Below the pieces are notes generated by a model. That model did no database searches. It was not told the DNA's origin and saw nothing but the letters and a program-made list of their open reading frames with translations. From contig CM033108.1 in NCBI GenBank assembly GCA_019321725.1, positions 10,434,060 through 10,498,059 of the forward strand: a stretch of DNA of 64,000 bases. The letters run 5' to 3'. The number at the start of each line of letters is the position of its first letter. Position 1 is the first letter of the stretch. Positions 1 to 11,745 of this stretch are shown here, one piece after another. The DNA is from Paulownia fortunei (lineage: Eukaryota > Streptophyta > Magnoliopsida > Lamiales > Paulowniaceae). Position numbers and translations under genes: made by a program.

Positions 1-165
1 TTGGGCTGGTTGTTAACTTATTTGATTTTGGAGTCAACTGTATTAAATTTTGGGACTTATACAGTATGTTACCTTTAAAACTTTTTTGTACATGGATATG
101 TAAATATTGCGGTTGTTATGGGTCCTCTACAGGTACACATATTAGTCTGTAAATGGGAAAATAGT
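1..165 (+). repeat. Possible Tekay-type LTR tail remnant
   Basis: This stretch aligns loosely with the last part of the Ty3/gypsy LTRs at 53540-53680 and 61070-61200. Shared pieces include a start like TTGGGCT, an internal TTTTGGAGTC-like block and GTAAATATTG followed by a GT-rich run. Spacing is similar but there are many substitutions and the final GTGTTACA end is not visible. It is probably an old, truncated LTR end; chance similarity between AT-rich sequences cannot be excluded. Confidence 0.3.
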
Positions 166-235
166 TTATTATTTATTAATATGTTACTAGCAGGAAAAAA
201 AAATTATGTATGCTCACAGGTTCTATCATGTCAAA

Positions 236-376
236 TTAAAAAAGACAACATGTTTCATGAGCAAGATGAGAGATAATATTTCATTGGATCAAAGAAGCAT
301 CACAATTATAAGAAAATGACAATTTTTGCCAAAGTCCATCATGTGTAGATCAAAATATATGCAATAAATTACTTGG
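236..376 (+). repeat. Athila-like LTR fragment
   Basis: Read on the + strand, this segment matches the reverse complement of the Athila-like LTR at about 19800-19930 and its counterpart at 37130-37250. It shares the blocks GAGATAATATTTCATT, GATCAAAGAAGCATCACAAT and GTGTAGATCAAAATATA in the same order and spacing. Only about 140 bp of a roughly 1.8-kb LTR remain. The copy ends abruptly where the copia pol fragment begins at about 377. Confidence 0.6.
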
Positions 377-1537
377 AAATGAATATTATCTTGATTCCAG
401 TTTTGGATAGAGAAGGTTTTAGTTTTTCAATAAAAGATGGAACCTGTTTCATTTTTAGAAATTCTTATTTGATCTTTTCTGGTGCATTAACAAATGGTTT
501 ATACACACTTACTCCCCAAAAACAAGTTATGCATATACAACAAAGTAAAAGAAAATTAGATAACCAAAATTCCCTTACACTTTGGCATGCTAGACTAGGT
601 CATATTTCTGAAAAGAAGATTAACAAGTTGGCACAATTGCTTGATCTTAAGGGAGAGCAAGGACTGCCAACATGTGAATCATGTCTTAGAGGAAAAATGA
701 CCAAGTCTCCATTTGTTGGACAAGTAGAACATGCAAAGAATGTGTTGGATTTGATCCACACAGATGTTTGTGGGCCACTAAGTGTTAGTGCCCAACGGAA
801 TTTTCACTACTTCATAACCTTTACCAATGACTTCTCTAGGTATGGTTATGTGTACCTTTTGAGATACAAGTCTAAAGCCTTTGAAAGGTTCAAGAAGTTC
901 AGACATGAAGTAGAGAAACAAACTGAACTAAGTATCAAGGCTCTTTAATCAGATCAAGGAGATGAGTACTTGAGTGCCGAGTTTTTGAGTTATCTAAAAG
1001 AGAATAGGATTCTCTCACAGTGGACTCCACCTGCTACTCCCAACTCAATGGAGTTACTGAGTGCAAGAATTGAACTCTGTTAGACATGGTTCGATCTATG
1101 ATGAGCTTCACTACATTACCTTTTTCATTATGGGGTTATGCCTTAGAAATGACGGCATATCTTTTGAATAGAGTGCCATCAAAAGTTATGTCCAAAACAC
1201 CATATGAGATGTGGTGTGGCAAGTTACCTTCCTACAAATACCTTAGGGAATGGGAGTGTGTTGCTTACATAAAGCAGCAAGTGCCAGACGGTAGATAATA
1301 AAGCCACTCCTTTGCCGAATCCGTCAATGAAAAAGGATAAAAATGGACAAGTTGTGGAAGATGAAGAAGTTCAATAACTATATAACACCAATGATACTGC
1401 AACGGAAGTCCTACTGGCTGAGGCTGGACCTTCTGATACACAACCTCCTAGGAGATCTGAGAGGATCTCAAAGCTACCTGAGAGGTATAGCTTTCTGTTA
1501 GAGAACAACGAGAAGAGTCTCCCCTTAGATAGTATCT
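373..1537 (+). pseudogene. Ty1/copia pol fragment (integrase)
   Basis: This is a broken piece of copia polyprotein, from GAG-pre-integrase through integrase to the start of the RT linker. The first open stretch (373-948) has the HHCC zinc site (WHARLGH, then CESC; residues 72, 77, 101, 104) and the first catalytic Asp in HTDVCGPL (residue 131). A TAA stop stands where families of this type read LR before SDQG, which holds the second catalytic Asp (about 950). The region of the catalytic Glu near 1050-1080 is frameshifted. The frame then resumes at 1086-1298 with MVRSMM and the integrase C-terminal part. Weak homology with copia G (49861-49990) continues to about 1537, where the sequence switches to an oppositely oriented copia. 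No protease or gag precedes it. It cannot encode an active integrase. Confidence 0.85.
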
Positions 1538-1540
1538 GAA

Positions 1541-2540
1541 ACAATTGTTTAAAATAAACTTAAAACTATTATCTAAAGCTAAGTACACAGTTCCTATGGC
1601 TAATGCAACTCCTCTTATTCCATTCCCTATGCGCAGGACTGTGTTTCCTCTACTTAGCTTCCTGTTTCCCGACATCACCTATAAATCATTGCATAGATGT
1701 GAGCCATAACTGGTATCCAATACCCAAGAAGCACCGTTAACTGATAAGTTAACTTCAACAAAGTAAATAACCCTTCACGCTTGCAAGAAACTCCTTGCAG
1801 TTCATTTTCCAATGCCCATTTTTGCCGTAATGGTGGCATTTGTCATTGGACTTATTAGAGACCATTGAGACTCAACCCATAGCCTTGAATCTTTTAGATT
1901 TAGAGGAGCCATTCTCCTTTCCTCCATTCTTCTTGGGCTTTGCAACCTTCGAATTGGATGAGGATCCAATCATCAAGATCGGCTTTTAATTTTTCATGGT
2001 GGATTCAGCCATTCAACATGTTGACCAACTTAATGATGGTAGTCTTCATCTTATGCATGTTGAAGTTCATAACAAATAAGTCAAACGACGGTGGTAGAGA
2101 CTACAGGATAAGATCTATATAAAGAATCCAAGGGTCTCTAGCCTTTCTATCAGGCTTATCATTTTTAGCTTATGATCATGAATTGAAGAGCCCTCCGTCA
2201 TGCGGGTCCTGAAAAGCTCTTTTGAGATCTAGTACAACTCTTGTAAGTGAACATAGATATCATATGCATCCACATGAACCTCGTGTTGCCTATGCAACCC
2301 GTTTAACATCGATGCCATCATATAGCACCAGGCTTGCAGATCGTCATCGACTTGCTGTTGATACTCTGCAAGCTCCTCCTCAGTTGTATTCTCCGACGGC
2401 CCTATCGGAGGAGAAGTCTCAAGTGTGTATGCTCTATTTTCATATTACAACACAATCTTGTGGTTTCTTAGCCAATCGATAAAATTTGGACCAATGAGTT
2501 TGTTTGCATCAAGTATGGATGTAATAGGATTTTTAGCCAT
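1541..2540 (-). pseudogene. Copia gag and start of protease (element A)
   Basis: Gag begins with ATG at 2540 on the - strand, reading MAKNPITSILDANKL, the usual start of this copia group, and is then broken by stops and shifts. The zinc knuckle lies at 1838-1797 and reads CHHYGKNGHWKMNC. The second Cys of the CX2CX4HX4C motif is Tyr, so the knuckle is damaged by mutation. Downstream, 1795-1541 matches the protease-leading region seen in copy B (VNDxxF and SYTS-like pieces). Gag would form the virus-like particle and protease would cleave the polyprotein; neither can be made from this copy. Confidence 0.7.
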
Positions 2541-4208
2541 TTCAAAAGTGGATGATCTACATTAGACGATAGCAGAAAATGAGTAAACTGTTGTAAATAC
2601 ATTTCATTTATAATAAGGTTTTTAATCATAAATGTCTCCCACTATTTTATTCGAATTCTATCACCCCTAATGAACATTCGGGAAATTTTATTTTCTAGTG
2701 GGCTTGAGGTCCAATTAGTGCATTCCACACTCCAATTTTATGAGCCCATGAAATGCACCAAAAGGTGGTTAACTCTTTAACGATTATATCACTATATAAC
2801 CCTCAAGATATTTTGCCTCACTTCTTCCCATATGCCCCAATTTTATGAGTCTATATGGTACTAAGTGTCAATCAAGACCTATCAAACATCCATGTAAATG
2901 GAGCATCTAAACCTCTCATGACTCATGGCCAAGGTAGAGACGAGTCCATTCCACGGGCATCTATATGCTTTAGTGAGTGATTACAGCTTTCCTCCATTAA
3001 GTCATCCCACAACTCATGGTCGATGACAGAATGTGGTAGCATCATCATGTCACTTATTTTTTATAGTAGGCATGGATCGATGAGTCCTACTCAACTTGTC
3101 CACATGTGATTGAAATAGAAATTTTGATAAAAAATCTTTAACTTAATTTTTGAAAAAGTAAGTAGGGTTTATTTATTGCCAAGACCTCATCAATTTAATT
3201 GGTTGGTTTATTTAATACATGTCATCACATGTGCGCAAAAATTAAATAAACCCTAGCATGCATCTAATACATACTAAAATAAATGGGATGATCATAGCCC
3301 TTACCTATGCAACCCAATCGAGCCAAAATTAGGTCTAGGTCAATCTAAGGGTAATAAAATGATAACCTATACTATTACATTTATGCATCCCATGCGTACA
3401 TGGGCCTTGGATCTCGAGCCTCCATGGTCCTTCCTTCTTCATCCTCCAATTACAAAAGAAAAAAAACCTCACCCCTAAATTCTACTCTCTTGCAGAAAAT
3501 AAAGGTACAATTACATCGAATTGAATAAGAGGCTCGCAGGCCCCGAATTAAAACCCAAAGAAAATAAAAACAACCATTCACAATGGTCCAATGCTCTATG
3601 ATCATCCCAACATACATGCCAATCACAATCATCACATGAACTGAAAGCATATAAATGTACGAGTTGTTTACTTTTGCATCTTTCAAAAATTAGGCATTTT
3701 ATCTAATTTTGTGAAAAACTATTTTTCAAGTATTCAAAAATTAACAATTAATTTTAGAATATTAAAATCATATTTTTAAAAATAAAATTTGCACAAAATT
3801 GGAAACGATAGCGAAAAGCTACCATCGCACCGTTCGCCGTCATACGGCTTTGGCCGACGACTTTTGCCATTTGGTCTTCCATTTTGCTTTGCCAACTTGC
3901 ATCCCATGCATTGGATATTATTTTGATTTTATCCGGGCTGAAAAACTCTCATCAACCAGTTAAAGTGCGGGAGGGGCCTCAACGCATGCTCAAGTTGACG
4001 GGGAAGAATTCTTTCTGCCCATGACAAAACCTTAATAATATTTAAGCAAAAATGAAGATATATAATATTTTAACATTTAAAATATTCTATGTGCAAGAAT
4101 TAAATTTAAGCATGCCATAATTTACAAAAACACAAATCATGCAAACTAGTTTATCACATAAACTAATATATTAATTCACACATAAACTATTAATATATTG
4201 CTAACCGT
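2541..4208 (-). other. Copia A untranslated leader
   Basis: The 1.7-kb stretch between PBS and gag has no long reading frame on the element strand. It shares blocks with the leaders of B (12813-14680) and G (46474-48040). One is the AGGCTCGCAG block at about 3530-3545, and another is the TATGATCATCCC neighbourhood at about 3595. A locally GC-richer patch occupies 3800-4020, in the position where B and G carry their own, different GC-rich patches. Leaders of LTR elements carry packaging and dimerisation signals; which part does so here is unknown. Confidence 0.5.
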
Positions 4209-4222
4209 GGCTCTGATACTAG
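4209..4222 (-). other. Primer binding site of copia A
   Basis: Directly next to the LTR end, the - strand reads CTAGTATCAGAGCC. This is close to TGGTATCAGAGC, the sequence complementary to the 3' end of initiator Met tRNA used by most plant copia and gypsy elements. It fixes the LTR boundary at 4223. Confidence 0.75.
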
Positions 4223-6328
4223 TGTTGGGTTCGCTATGACCACGAGGTAAGCGCAATAGAAATTAAAAATTTAATAAAAACATGCATTAACAATTAATCC
4301 ACTACCTCAGGTAACCGAAATCGACTTAACGATCGGCAATATATAAATAGTATTTAATTAAATAGTATAATTAAATAGTGTGAATATTGATACCTTCTTA
4401 ACTTGTTCATTAATAATGCAAGGAATGGGGCAATCAATTGCCGGATGGTTGCAAATACGCTGCAAAGAAGTCCAAGCGTCCTCCTTCCAAAGAAAGTCTA
4501 CACCTTGGTCAAGACACGGAAAATAATAAAAATGCTAGTTTCTACTATTTTTTTTCCTAGCCAAGTGTGGAGTGAACTTATAACCTTTCATTCCAACTTG
4601 TGAATTAAAGATTAAAGTTTATTCAATTGTTCTTAATTTAACTTGTAAAAGAAGAACAATTAAAATATGCACTTGAGCAATACAAGAGAAGAGAAAAGGA
4701 AGATAAAAAATGAAGAAAATATTTTTATTCTAATTCTTGCTATGGCCGAAAATTACAAGAGTATTGAATAGATCAATTTTTTCTTCAATATATCATATAT
4801 ATAAGGAGGCTACAAAAATTAGGGCAACCCTAATTTCATCCTCACCTGGTAATTAGTTTGTATGGAAAAGTCTCACTTTCCTTAACAAACTAAAAACACA
4901 TGAACAAAATAAAATATTTCCTTCATTTTCATTATGGCTGAATTTTGCTTGCAAAATTAGGGCAACATTTGCTCCTTTTATCTTGTCTTCAAAGCTATGA
5001 ATTTATCCCATAAATTCATATGTATAATATCATATATTATTTAAATAAGTAAATCTTATTCACTTATTTAATTTCTCTTATTTTCAAGTGGGCTTCCAAC
5101 AAGCCTAATTAAACTTGGGCTTGGACTTTTCCAAGTCCATTTAATTAATCTAGTCCAAGTCTATATTAATTGATCAAATCAATTAATTTATTCACTCCAC
5201 TTAGATCCCTAATCTCATTAGGTCCAATTAAATAGTCCTACTATTTAATTGAATAATTAATTCAACTATTTGAATTAATTTAATCCTTTAATTAATTAAT
5301 CTAATTAATTAATTATATCCAACACCTTGGATGATTTATAGACTAGAGATGTTTTATTCCAAATTGTGTGTGACCTTTAGGTTCACTTCTAAGCTAGTAG
5401 TGGGCTTGCAACATTTGCAACTTATGAATAATAATTATTCCAACTAATTAATCCAATTAACTAATCCGCTAGGAATTAACGCCTTAATTCCTAGATCTCA
5501 CTATCCATGAAAACACTTAGCGAGTAACCACGGCGAACTAGTTTTAGGTGAAATAGCAAGTAATCATATTCCAGTTACAAGTACCATACACGTAAGATCC
5601 TTTTGTCAACTAATCTCCCATTGAGTCAAGGGCATGACCCTAATCAACTCAATATCTATCATTTCATTTCAAGTTGCAGTGACTCTTAATGAATCATCAG
5701 AAACCCTTTTCTGATATTCACTCTGCCTTGGCCAAGGTCTTCCGAGTCATGAACTATGAATTAGGAGATTTACTTGTTCTACCCAACAAGTAATGGATCC
5801 TTTGTTGGTCATTCATTAACCTTCATGCGCATAAATACAATACCCAACATAACCCCTTTATGATTGTTAGGCAATCAGAGGATACATCTAAGTAAGGCAT
5901 TACACGTATAAGGTTACCATGGTGCCTCAAGTCAAAGGACTAGTCGTGCACTATTAGAAATTTTTAATTTGACATTTGGGATTTCCAACTAAGAATTTCA
6001 AGCAGGTCAGTTCAGTGTACTTGTTCACTAACAAGCACCTATATACATGCATTTGCGTCTTTATGCTTATATCCATAGAATGGGACATCCTTATCTTACG
6101 AACATGCATCATATACGTGAGTCTTATTGGGTTAGTCGATGTCCCTTCTCAAAAAGCCCTCGACTGAGAACATAGTTTAATATCAAAGCCATAGAGGCAT
6201 GTTCCATGATCGCCAACATATGCGCAACCATGCCCCATAGTTATAATTGATCTAGGGACTTTAACTGATGTGCAATAAATAAATGTGAGCCATAAGATCT
6301 AATTGTCGCGCTAGGCACTACTCTAACA
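4223..6328 (-). repeat. Copia LTR A
   Basis: A 2106-bp LTR on the - strand. It starts TGTTAGAGTAGTGCC at 6328 and ends CGAACCCAACA at 4223, with TG...CA termini. It shares long blocks with LTRs B, C, D and both LTRs of G, including the AATTTTCGGCC-type motif (about 4740), a tract of AATTAATTAA palindromes (about 5100-5320) and the GTGTGACC..AGGTTCAC block (about 5370). No partner LTR of this element lies in the window. Confidence 0.85.
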
Positions 6329-7162
6329 GTAATTGCTAATGTGTTAGTTATCTTTTAGTTCTACCATATGAGCTCATAAAATTAGGGTATATGAATAAGG
6401 TTAATTGGACTTCAAGCCCACTCAAAAATATAATTTTTAGTATATCTATTTAAGGGAGTAATGCGATTTGAATAAAATAGTAAGAGATATTTATGATTGA
6501 AGGCCTTATTATAAATGAATAAACTTTTGAATGTATCTTAATTTTTCGCCTCGCATTTGTTGTAGATAATTGATTTACAAAATGGCTAAAATCCACTTGC
6601 ATCTATTCTTAACAACAACAAACTCACCAGTCCCAATTATGTTGACTGTTGAGGAACCTTCGGATTGTTCTCTAGTTCAAAAAAAGTGTTTATGTCCTTG
6701 ATGTGATGCCACCACCAGCTTTGCCAGTGGATGTAACTAAGGAAGAGCTTGCAGAACATAGAACACAAGTTGACGATGATCTATAAGCTCAGTGATGTAT
6801 AATAGCAATAACATCAAACGAGTTGCAAAGGCATCATGAGGGTATGGTATATGTTGTCGATATCCACCTTCATTCGAAGGAATTATATGGTGAACATACA
6901 AGGCAAGCTAGATACTAAGTATCTAAGGAGCTCTTTGGATGTCGTATGATGGAGGCTCTTCGGTCCATGACCATAGACTGAAGATGATAGCCTTGATCGA
7001 GAGACTCGAGTCCCTTGGAGTCATTATGGACAATGAACTCTATGTAGATCTCGTCCTCTAGTTTTTGCCACCATCATTTCATTTCTTTGTGGTGGACTTC
7101 AACATGCATAAGATGCATACTAGCCTTGCTGAGCTAGTCAATATGTTGAAGACAATTGAATC
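6329..7162 (+). mobile_element. Copia leader and gag fragment, + strand
   Basis: A piece of a + strand copia: the last part of the leader (6329-6591, matching 47750-48040 of copia G) followed by gag from 6592. It starts exactly where the LTR of element A begins. It is cut at 7162 by the hAT terminus, leaving the right-hand remainder of gag absent from this part of the window. Confidence 0.7.
6592..7162 (+). pseudogene. Copia gag fragment
   Basis: It begins ATG GCT AAA at 6592 (MAKIHLHLFLTTTN) and later recovers the copia gag core in several frames. The wording VMDNELYVDLVLQ-like, then PPSFHFFVVDFNMHKMHTSL (7065-7140) and ELVNMLKTIES, is the same as in gag of copy B at 12416-12200. There are stops and frameshifts throughout. 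The hAT left end interrupts it just after the ELVNMLKTIES segment. It is a non-functional capsid gene remnant. Confidence 0.75.
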
Positions 7163-7399
7163 TAGGGGTGGGCATTCAGATTCGAATTTTCGAGTTTCGA
7201 TTCGATCCGATCGGGTAAAACTCAATTGGGTCGGGTTTTTAAAAAATAATCGGATATCGATTACCCGATACCGATACTCGATTAAAAGAAATCAGGTCAA
7301 TTTTTTAGTAGAAATATTTCTACCAGAAAACCCGATTGGGTACCCAAAATTAAAAAAAAATAAAAAATAGGTGGAAAAGTGTTAAGGGGTAGCCGGGTA

Positions 7400-8241
7400 G
7401 GGGGTCTAGAACTTGGTACTTGGTAAGGTTTCATCTTCATTGCAAAATTTATTTTGTCTACCTCATTTCCCATATTCCCTCTCTCTCTTTACTTTTTATC
7501 TCTTTTTTCTCCACTTTTTATTCTCTTTCTTTTCTCACTTTATTTCTTTTTTTTAACACTTAAATCTTCATCACCCTCACCTCACAAAGTACAAATCCTT
7601 CACCTACTCTCACTCTAATCTCTACTTGGTAAAGGTATGTTTTACTATTTATTTTTCTCTTTATTGTGTTGTCTCTTTTTGATTAATTATTGAGTTGAGT
7701 GTCTTCAACAATCTTGAAGAAAATATGAGTCATCTATTTTTATTTTTTATATCCATGTGATATATAACTAAGCTATTTTTGTATGTTAAAAATTATTAAA
7801 TCCTTACAACCATTATTGTGGTCTCGTATCAAGTTTCAATTGTTTGAGAAATAAATAAAGTAGTAAAGGTTCTGAAAGTGAACAAAGCATTAATTTTTGG
7901 CACTCTGTTTTTTTTAAATAGCTTTCTGTTCATATGTTTTAATACCTAGTTACAATGAAAATATTGATGAATTCAGTCTTTGATGATACTGTGGCATACT
8001 AGGGAAATTAAGTCAAGGTGACATTTTTTACTCTATGCAAGTGTACTATACCCATAATACAATGATTAACATAATAATCATTGTATATTTGTATTTTGAT
8101 TTATGTTATTATTAAGTACATAATGAAAACTTTGCATTTTTTTATTTTATTTTTTACATTATGTTTTATTTGAATTTATTTTTGTTTTATTTTTTGTTTC
8201 TTTTTTCTTTCTATTGATTTTGTGATTCTTGAATCTTGCAG
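7400..8241 (+). other. hAT leader with probable 5'-UTR intron
   Basis: A pyrimidine-rich stretch (7440-7560) resembles a plant promoter/leader region. GGTAAAGGTATGTT at about 7630-7642 looks like a splice donor. TTGAATCTTGCAG just before the ATG at 8242 looks like a branch/acceptor context. A roughly 600-bp AT-rich intron between them is plausible for an hAT transposase gene. This is inference from splice-site patterns only. Confidence 0.35.
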
Positions 8242-10115
8242 ATGTCAGGCTCACAAGATATATTTGAGGATTTTTGGGGAAAGGTAATCCCAGAGAAGAG
8301 CTTAGTAATATTGCTAGTGGAAATGACTCTACACAATTTGATTCTTTGGATTTTGATAATATTATATCTCAATCTAAAAAAAGAAGAAAAGAGGTTATAT
8401 CTAGGTCACAATATTGGAATCATTTTAAAAAATTTATATGTGACGTTGAGAATGTGCAAAAGGGTAGATGTAAATATTGTGGCAGAGAAATAAAGGTCAA
8501 CCCAAAGGCACATGGGACTAGACCACTTAAAAACCACTATGAATCTTGCAAGAAAAAACCTTATGAAGTTGCAACTAGTCAAAGTCGAATTTCATTTCAG
8601 CCATCTTGGGTGGGTGATAAGGAAGTACCTCTTGTTTTAGGGAGATTGATCAAACTAAAATAAGAGAGGCATTGAGCTATTGGTTGGTTGTTGATGAGCT
8701 TCCTTTTAAAACAATTGAGAACTTGCGGGTTTAGGCATTTTTTGTCGGTTGCATGTCCTATGTTTATGATTCCATCACGAAGAACCTGAAGTAGAGACAT
8801 CTATAATTTATATATAGATGAAAAGAATAAGTTAAAGGCTTTTATACGAAACTACTCTCAAAGAGTTTGTATTACTACTGACACATGGACATCAATTCAA
8901 AAAGTTAAGTGCATGTGTCTCACTATACATTTCATTGATGATAATTGGAATTTGCAAAAATAAAATTTGAACTTTTGCCCAATTTCTGGACATAAGAGTG
9001 AAGAAGTGGGTAAAAGGGTGGAAAAATATTTACTTGATTAGGGTATTGATAGAATTTTCATTGTTGCGATTGATAATACTTCTTCAAATGATGGTACAAT
9101 TGTATACTTGGTGAAAAAATTTGATCATTGGGGTACAAATCTTTTAGGTGGGAAGTATGTGCACATGAGGTGCATTGCACATATTGTCAGTCTCATTGTA
9201 CAGGATGGTATGAAGAACAAAGATGAGCATTTGGCTATCTCTCGTATTAGAGGAGCCGTAAGGTATGTTAGAAGCTCTCCAGCTAGGTACAAAAATTTCT
9301 AGAATATTTCGAGATTGAAAAATTAGAAACAAATAAATTATTAAGTCTGGATGTACCTACTAGGTGGAATTCCACCTACTTGATGTTGGAGTCGGCAACA
9401 TAACTTAGAAGAGATTTTGATTCTTATCACTATTTAGATCTTGGCTATGCAAATGAACTTTTAAAGCCACCATATGATGGGATTCCGATGGATTATGATT
9501 GGGAGAGGGCTAAGTTATTGTTGAAATTTTTGGGTCATTTCTATAAGCTTACTCTGCACATTTCTGGTTCGTTGTATGTCACATCAGACAATGTGTTTCA
9601 TAAAATAAGTGGAGTAGAAATGCTTCTAAGGCAATGATTGAAGAGTGATGACTTTGAATTGAGTCAGATGTCCAAAAAGATGAAAGAAAAATTTGACAAG
9701 TATTGAGGATCAATTAAAAAAATGAACATGATTTATTATTACGCAGTGATTCTTGATCCACGACATAAACTTTTGTTCCTTGAGTTTTCATTTGACTCAT
9801 TATATGTTGATGTTGAAAAGAGTATGCTGATGAAAAAAAAAGTGAAGAAGGACATGCAAGAGTTGTTTGATGAATATAAGTTGAAATATGAAACTCTAAG
9901 AAGTGCAACCCACTCATTAAGTTCTTTGTCTTCTTCATCTGTATCTAAGGAAAATGTGGATAACTCTCAAACACCATCTAGAACTTGATAGATCAGTTTA
10001 ATAAGTACAAGTATGGAGAAAAAAGTGAATATGTAAAGTCGGAGTTGGAGAAATATTTAAGTGAGGATTTTGAGGATGATAATGAAGACTTTGACGTATT
10101 AAAATGGTGGAAAGT
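8242..10115 (+). pseudogene. hAT transposase (BED zinc finger)
   Basis: The ATG at 8242 starts MSGSQDIFEDFWGK. A frameshift near 8270-8285 moves the gene into the frame carrying the BED finger (about 8400-8560: YWNHF, CKYC, then H and C in KNHYESC). The catalytic core follows with TTDTWTS (about 8875; Asp) and VAIDNTSSND (about 9065; Asp). Also present are the conserved HMRCIAHI segment (9163-9186) and LDPRHK (about 9755). It ends in FDVLKWWK, the beginning of the hATC dimerisation domain, at about 10115. Many stops interrupt the 8660-9720 part. The protein would cut and rejoin the element's ends; this copy cannot. Confidence 0.85.
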
Positions 10116-10117
10116 TT

Positions 10118-11745
10118 GAGTCCATAAATGGACTTCTAGAGCTTGCAAACCTTTTGCTCGCTTCTACTGGATATGAAGCCTTCTTGTTGCTTTATATAAA
10201 TCTCTTTCTTAATGTTCCCATTAAGGAAAGTGGTCTTCACATCAATTTGTTATGTCTCATAATCATAATGGCTAGCAAAATTCGGATGGATTTAAGCATT
10301 GCTACTGGTGAAAAGGTTTCCTTATAATCAATTGCTTGCTTCTGAGTATAACCTTTTGCAACTAGACGTGCTTTATAGGTTGCTACCTCTCCATCTACTC
10401 CAAGCTTCTGCTTGTAGACCCATTTGCAGCCAATGGAAATAATTTCCTGTGGTGGGTCCACCAAGGTCCATACCTTGTTCGAGTACATGGAGTCCATCTC
10501 GAATTGTATAGCTTCTTACCATTTTTTCAAGTCAGTATCACACACATCATCTCTTCATTACTTTTTGGATCATTATCCAAGGGGAGTCTCTCTTTTTAGT
10601 TCTTTAACAAAAAACCATACTTATTAGGTACCTTGAAACCCTTTCGAATCTACGAAGAGGTTGTGCCTCAAAGGGCCAACATCAGTTGGTATGTCATCTA
10701 CTGTGACAATTGAGGCGTTCTGTGATTCTTGAACTTCTTTAAGTTCCACAACTTTGCCACTTCTCTCTTATAGAAATTCTTTTTCAAGAAATATGGCATT
10801 CCTTGAAATAAACACCTTTTGTTCTGAGGCATCATAGAAATAATATCCAATAGACTCCTTTGAATACCCCACGAACTTGCATAAGATGGATCTCATATAC
10901 AACTTATCTCCCACTTGCTACTTCACATAAGCAATACACCCCCATACCCTAAGGTATTTATAGAAAGGTGTCTTACCACACTATATCTCATATGGTGTTT
11001 TGGGTACAGCTTTAGATGGCACCCTGTTTAATAGGTATGCTACTGTTTCCAAGGCATAGCCCCAGAATGAAAGAGACAATGAAGTGAAACTCATCATAGA
11101 TCAAACCATGTCGAACAAAGTTCGATTCCTGTATTCCAGAACCTCATTAAGAGTAGTAGGAGAAGTCTACTATGAGAGAATCTTATTCTTTCTTAGATAA
11201 TCTAAAAACTCTGTACTTAAGTACTTACCTCCTCGATCAGATTGAAGAGTCTTTAAACTAATGTCAGGTTGTTTCTCTACTTCACTTCTGAGTTTTTTGA
11301 ACTTTTCAAAAACATTCGATAAAGGTTAAGAAGTATTTATAGTTCCCTCAGGCACTAACACTTAGCGGCCTACATACTAGATATTTGGATCAAATTCAAT
11401 AGATGTTTTGCTCACTCTACTTGTCCAACAAATGGATATTTGGTCATCTTTTCTTTAAGGCGGGATTCACATGTTGGCAATTCTTGCTCATACTTTAGGT
11501 CAAGCAATTGTGCCAACTTATTAATCTTTTTTTCAGAAATATGCCCTAATCTTGCGTGCTATAGGCTCATGGAACTATGATTATCTAATTTTCTTTTATT
11601 TTTCTGAATTGTGAGAATAGGGTTATAGGGAATAATAGTATATAAGCAATTCGTCAATGAACCTGAATAGATAAAATCAAAACATTTGAAAATATAACAA
11701 TTTTCATTCTCAATGGTAAATCTAAAACTCTCTCTATCCAAAACC
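10118..11745 (-). pseudogene. Copia B integrase and RT start
   Basis: From high to low coordinates: GAG-pre-integrase (11741-11450, with KLDNHSSMSL, then HARLGHISE and CES; the last Cys of the zinc site reads Arg), integrase core (11450-10900) and the RT linker. The RT fingers follow at 10497-10237: [29 protein letters not shown] and [13 protein letters not shown]. The stretch holds many stops. The YVDD catalytic motif is not reached before the break at 10118. Confidence 0.85.

Larger units (their letters stand above)
1541..6328 (-). mobile_element. Ty1/copia element A, 5' half
   Basis: A truncated copia element on the - strand, read from high to low coordinates: LTR (6328-4223), PBS, long leader, gag starting at 2540 and the beginning of protease, ending near 1541. 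Integrase, RT, RNase H and the 3' LTR are absent. It belongs to the same broad family as copies B and G, with the LTR ending in GAACCCAACA, a gag beginning MAKNP and a roughly 2-kb LTR. The gag and integrase wording resembles the Angela/BARE-type group; this lineage call is tentative. Element A meets + strand copia fragments at both edges, so a rearrangement or nested insertion has cut it. Confidence 0.8.
7163..10117 (+). mobile_element. hAT (Ac-like) DNA transposon, right end missing
   Basis: The left end reads TAGGGGTGGGCA, the typical terminal inverted repeat of many plant hAT elements. It is followed by subterminal DNA rich in TCGGG, CCGA and GATACCGATA motifs (7190-7290). The internal transposase is recognisable from its BED zinc finger to the start of the C-terminal dimerisation domain. 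The element stops at about 10117, inside that last domain, where - strand copia RT begins. No matching TGCCCACCCCTA right end and no second copy of the flanking 8 bp (ATTGAATC, 7155-7162) occur there, so the right end was deleted. Confidence 0.85.
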
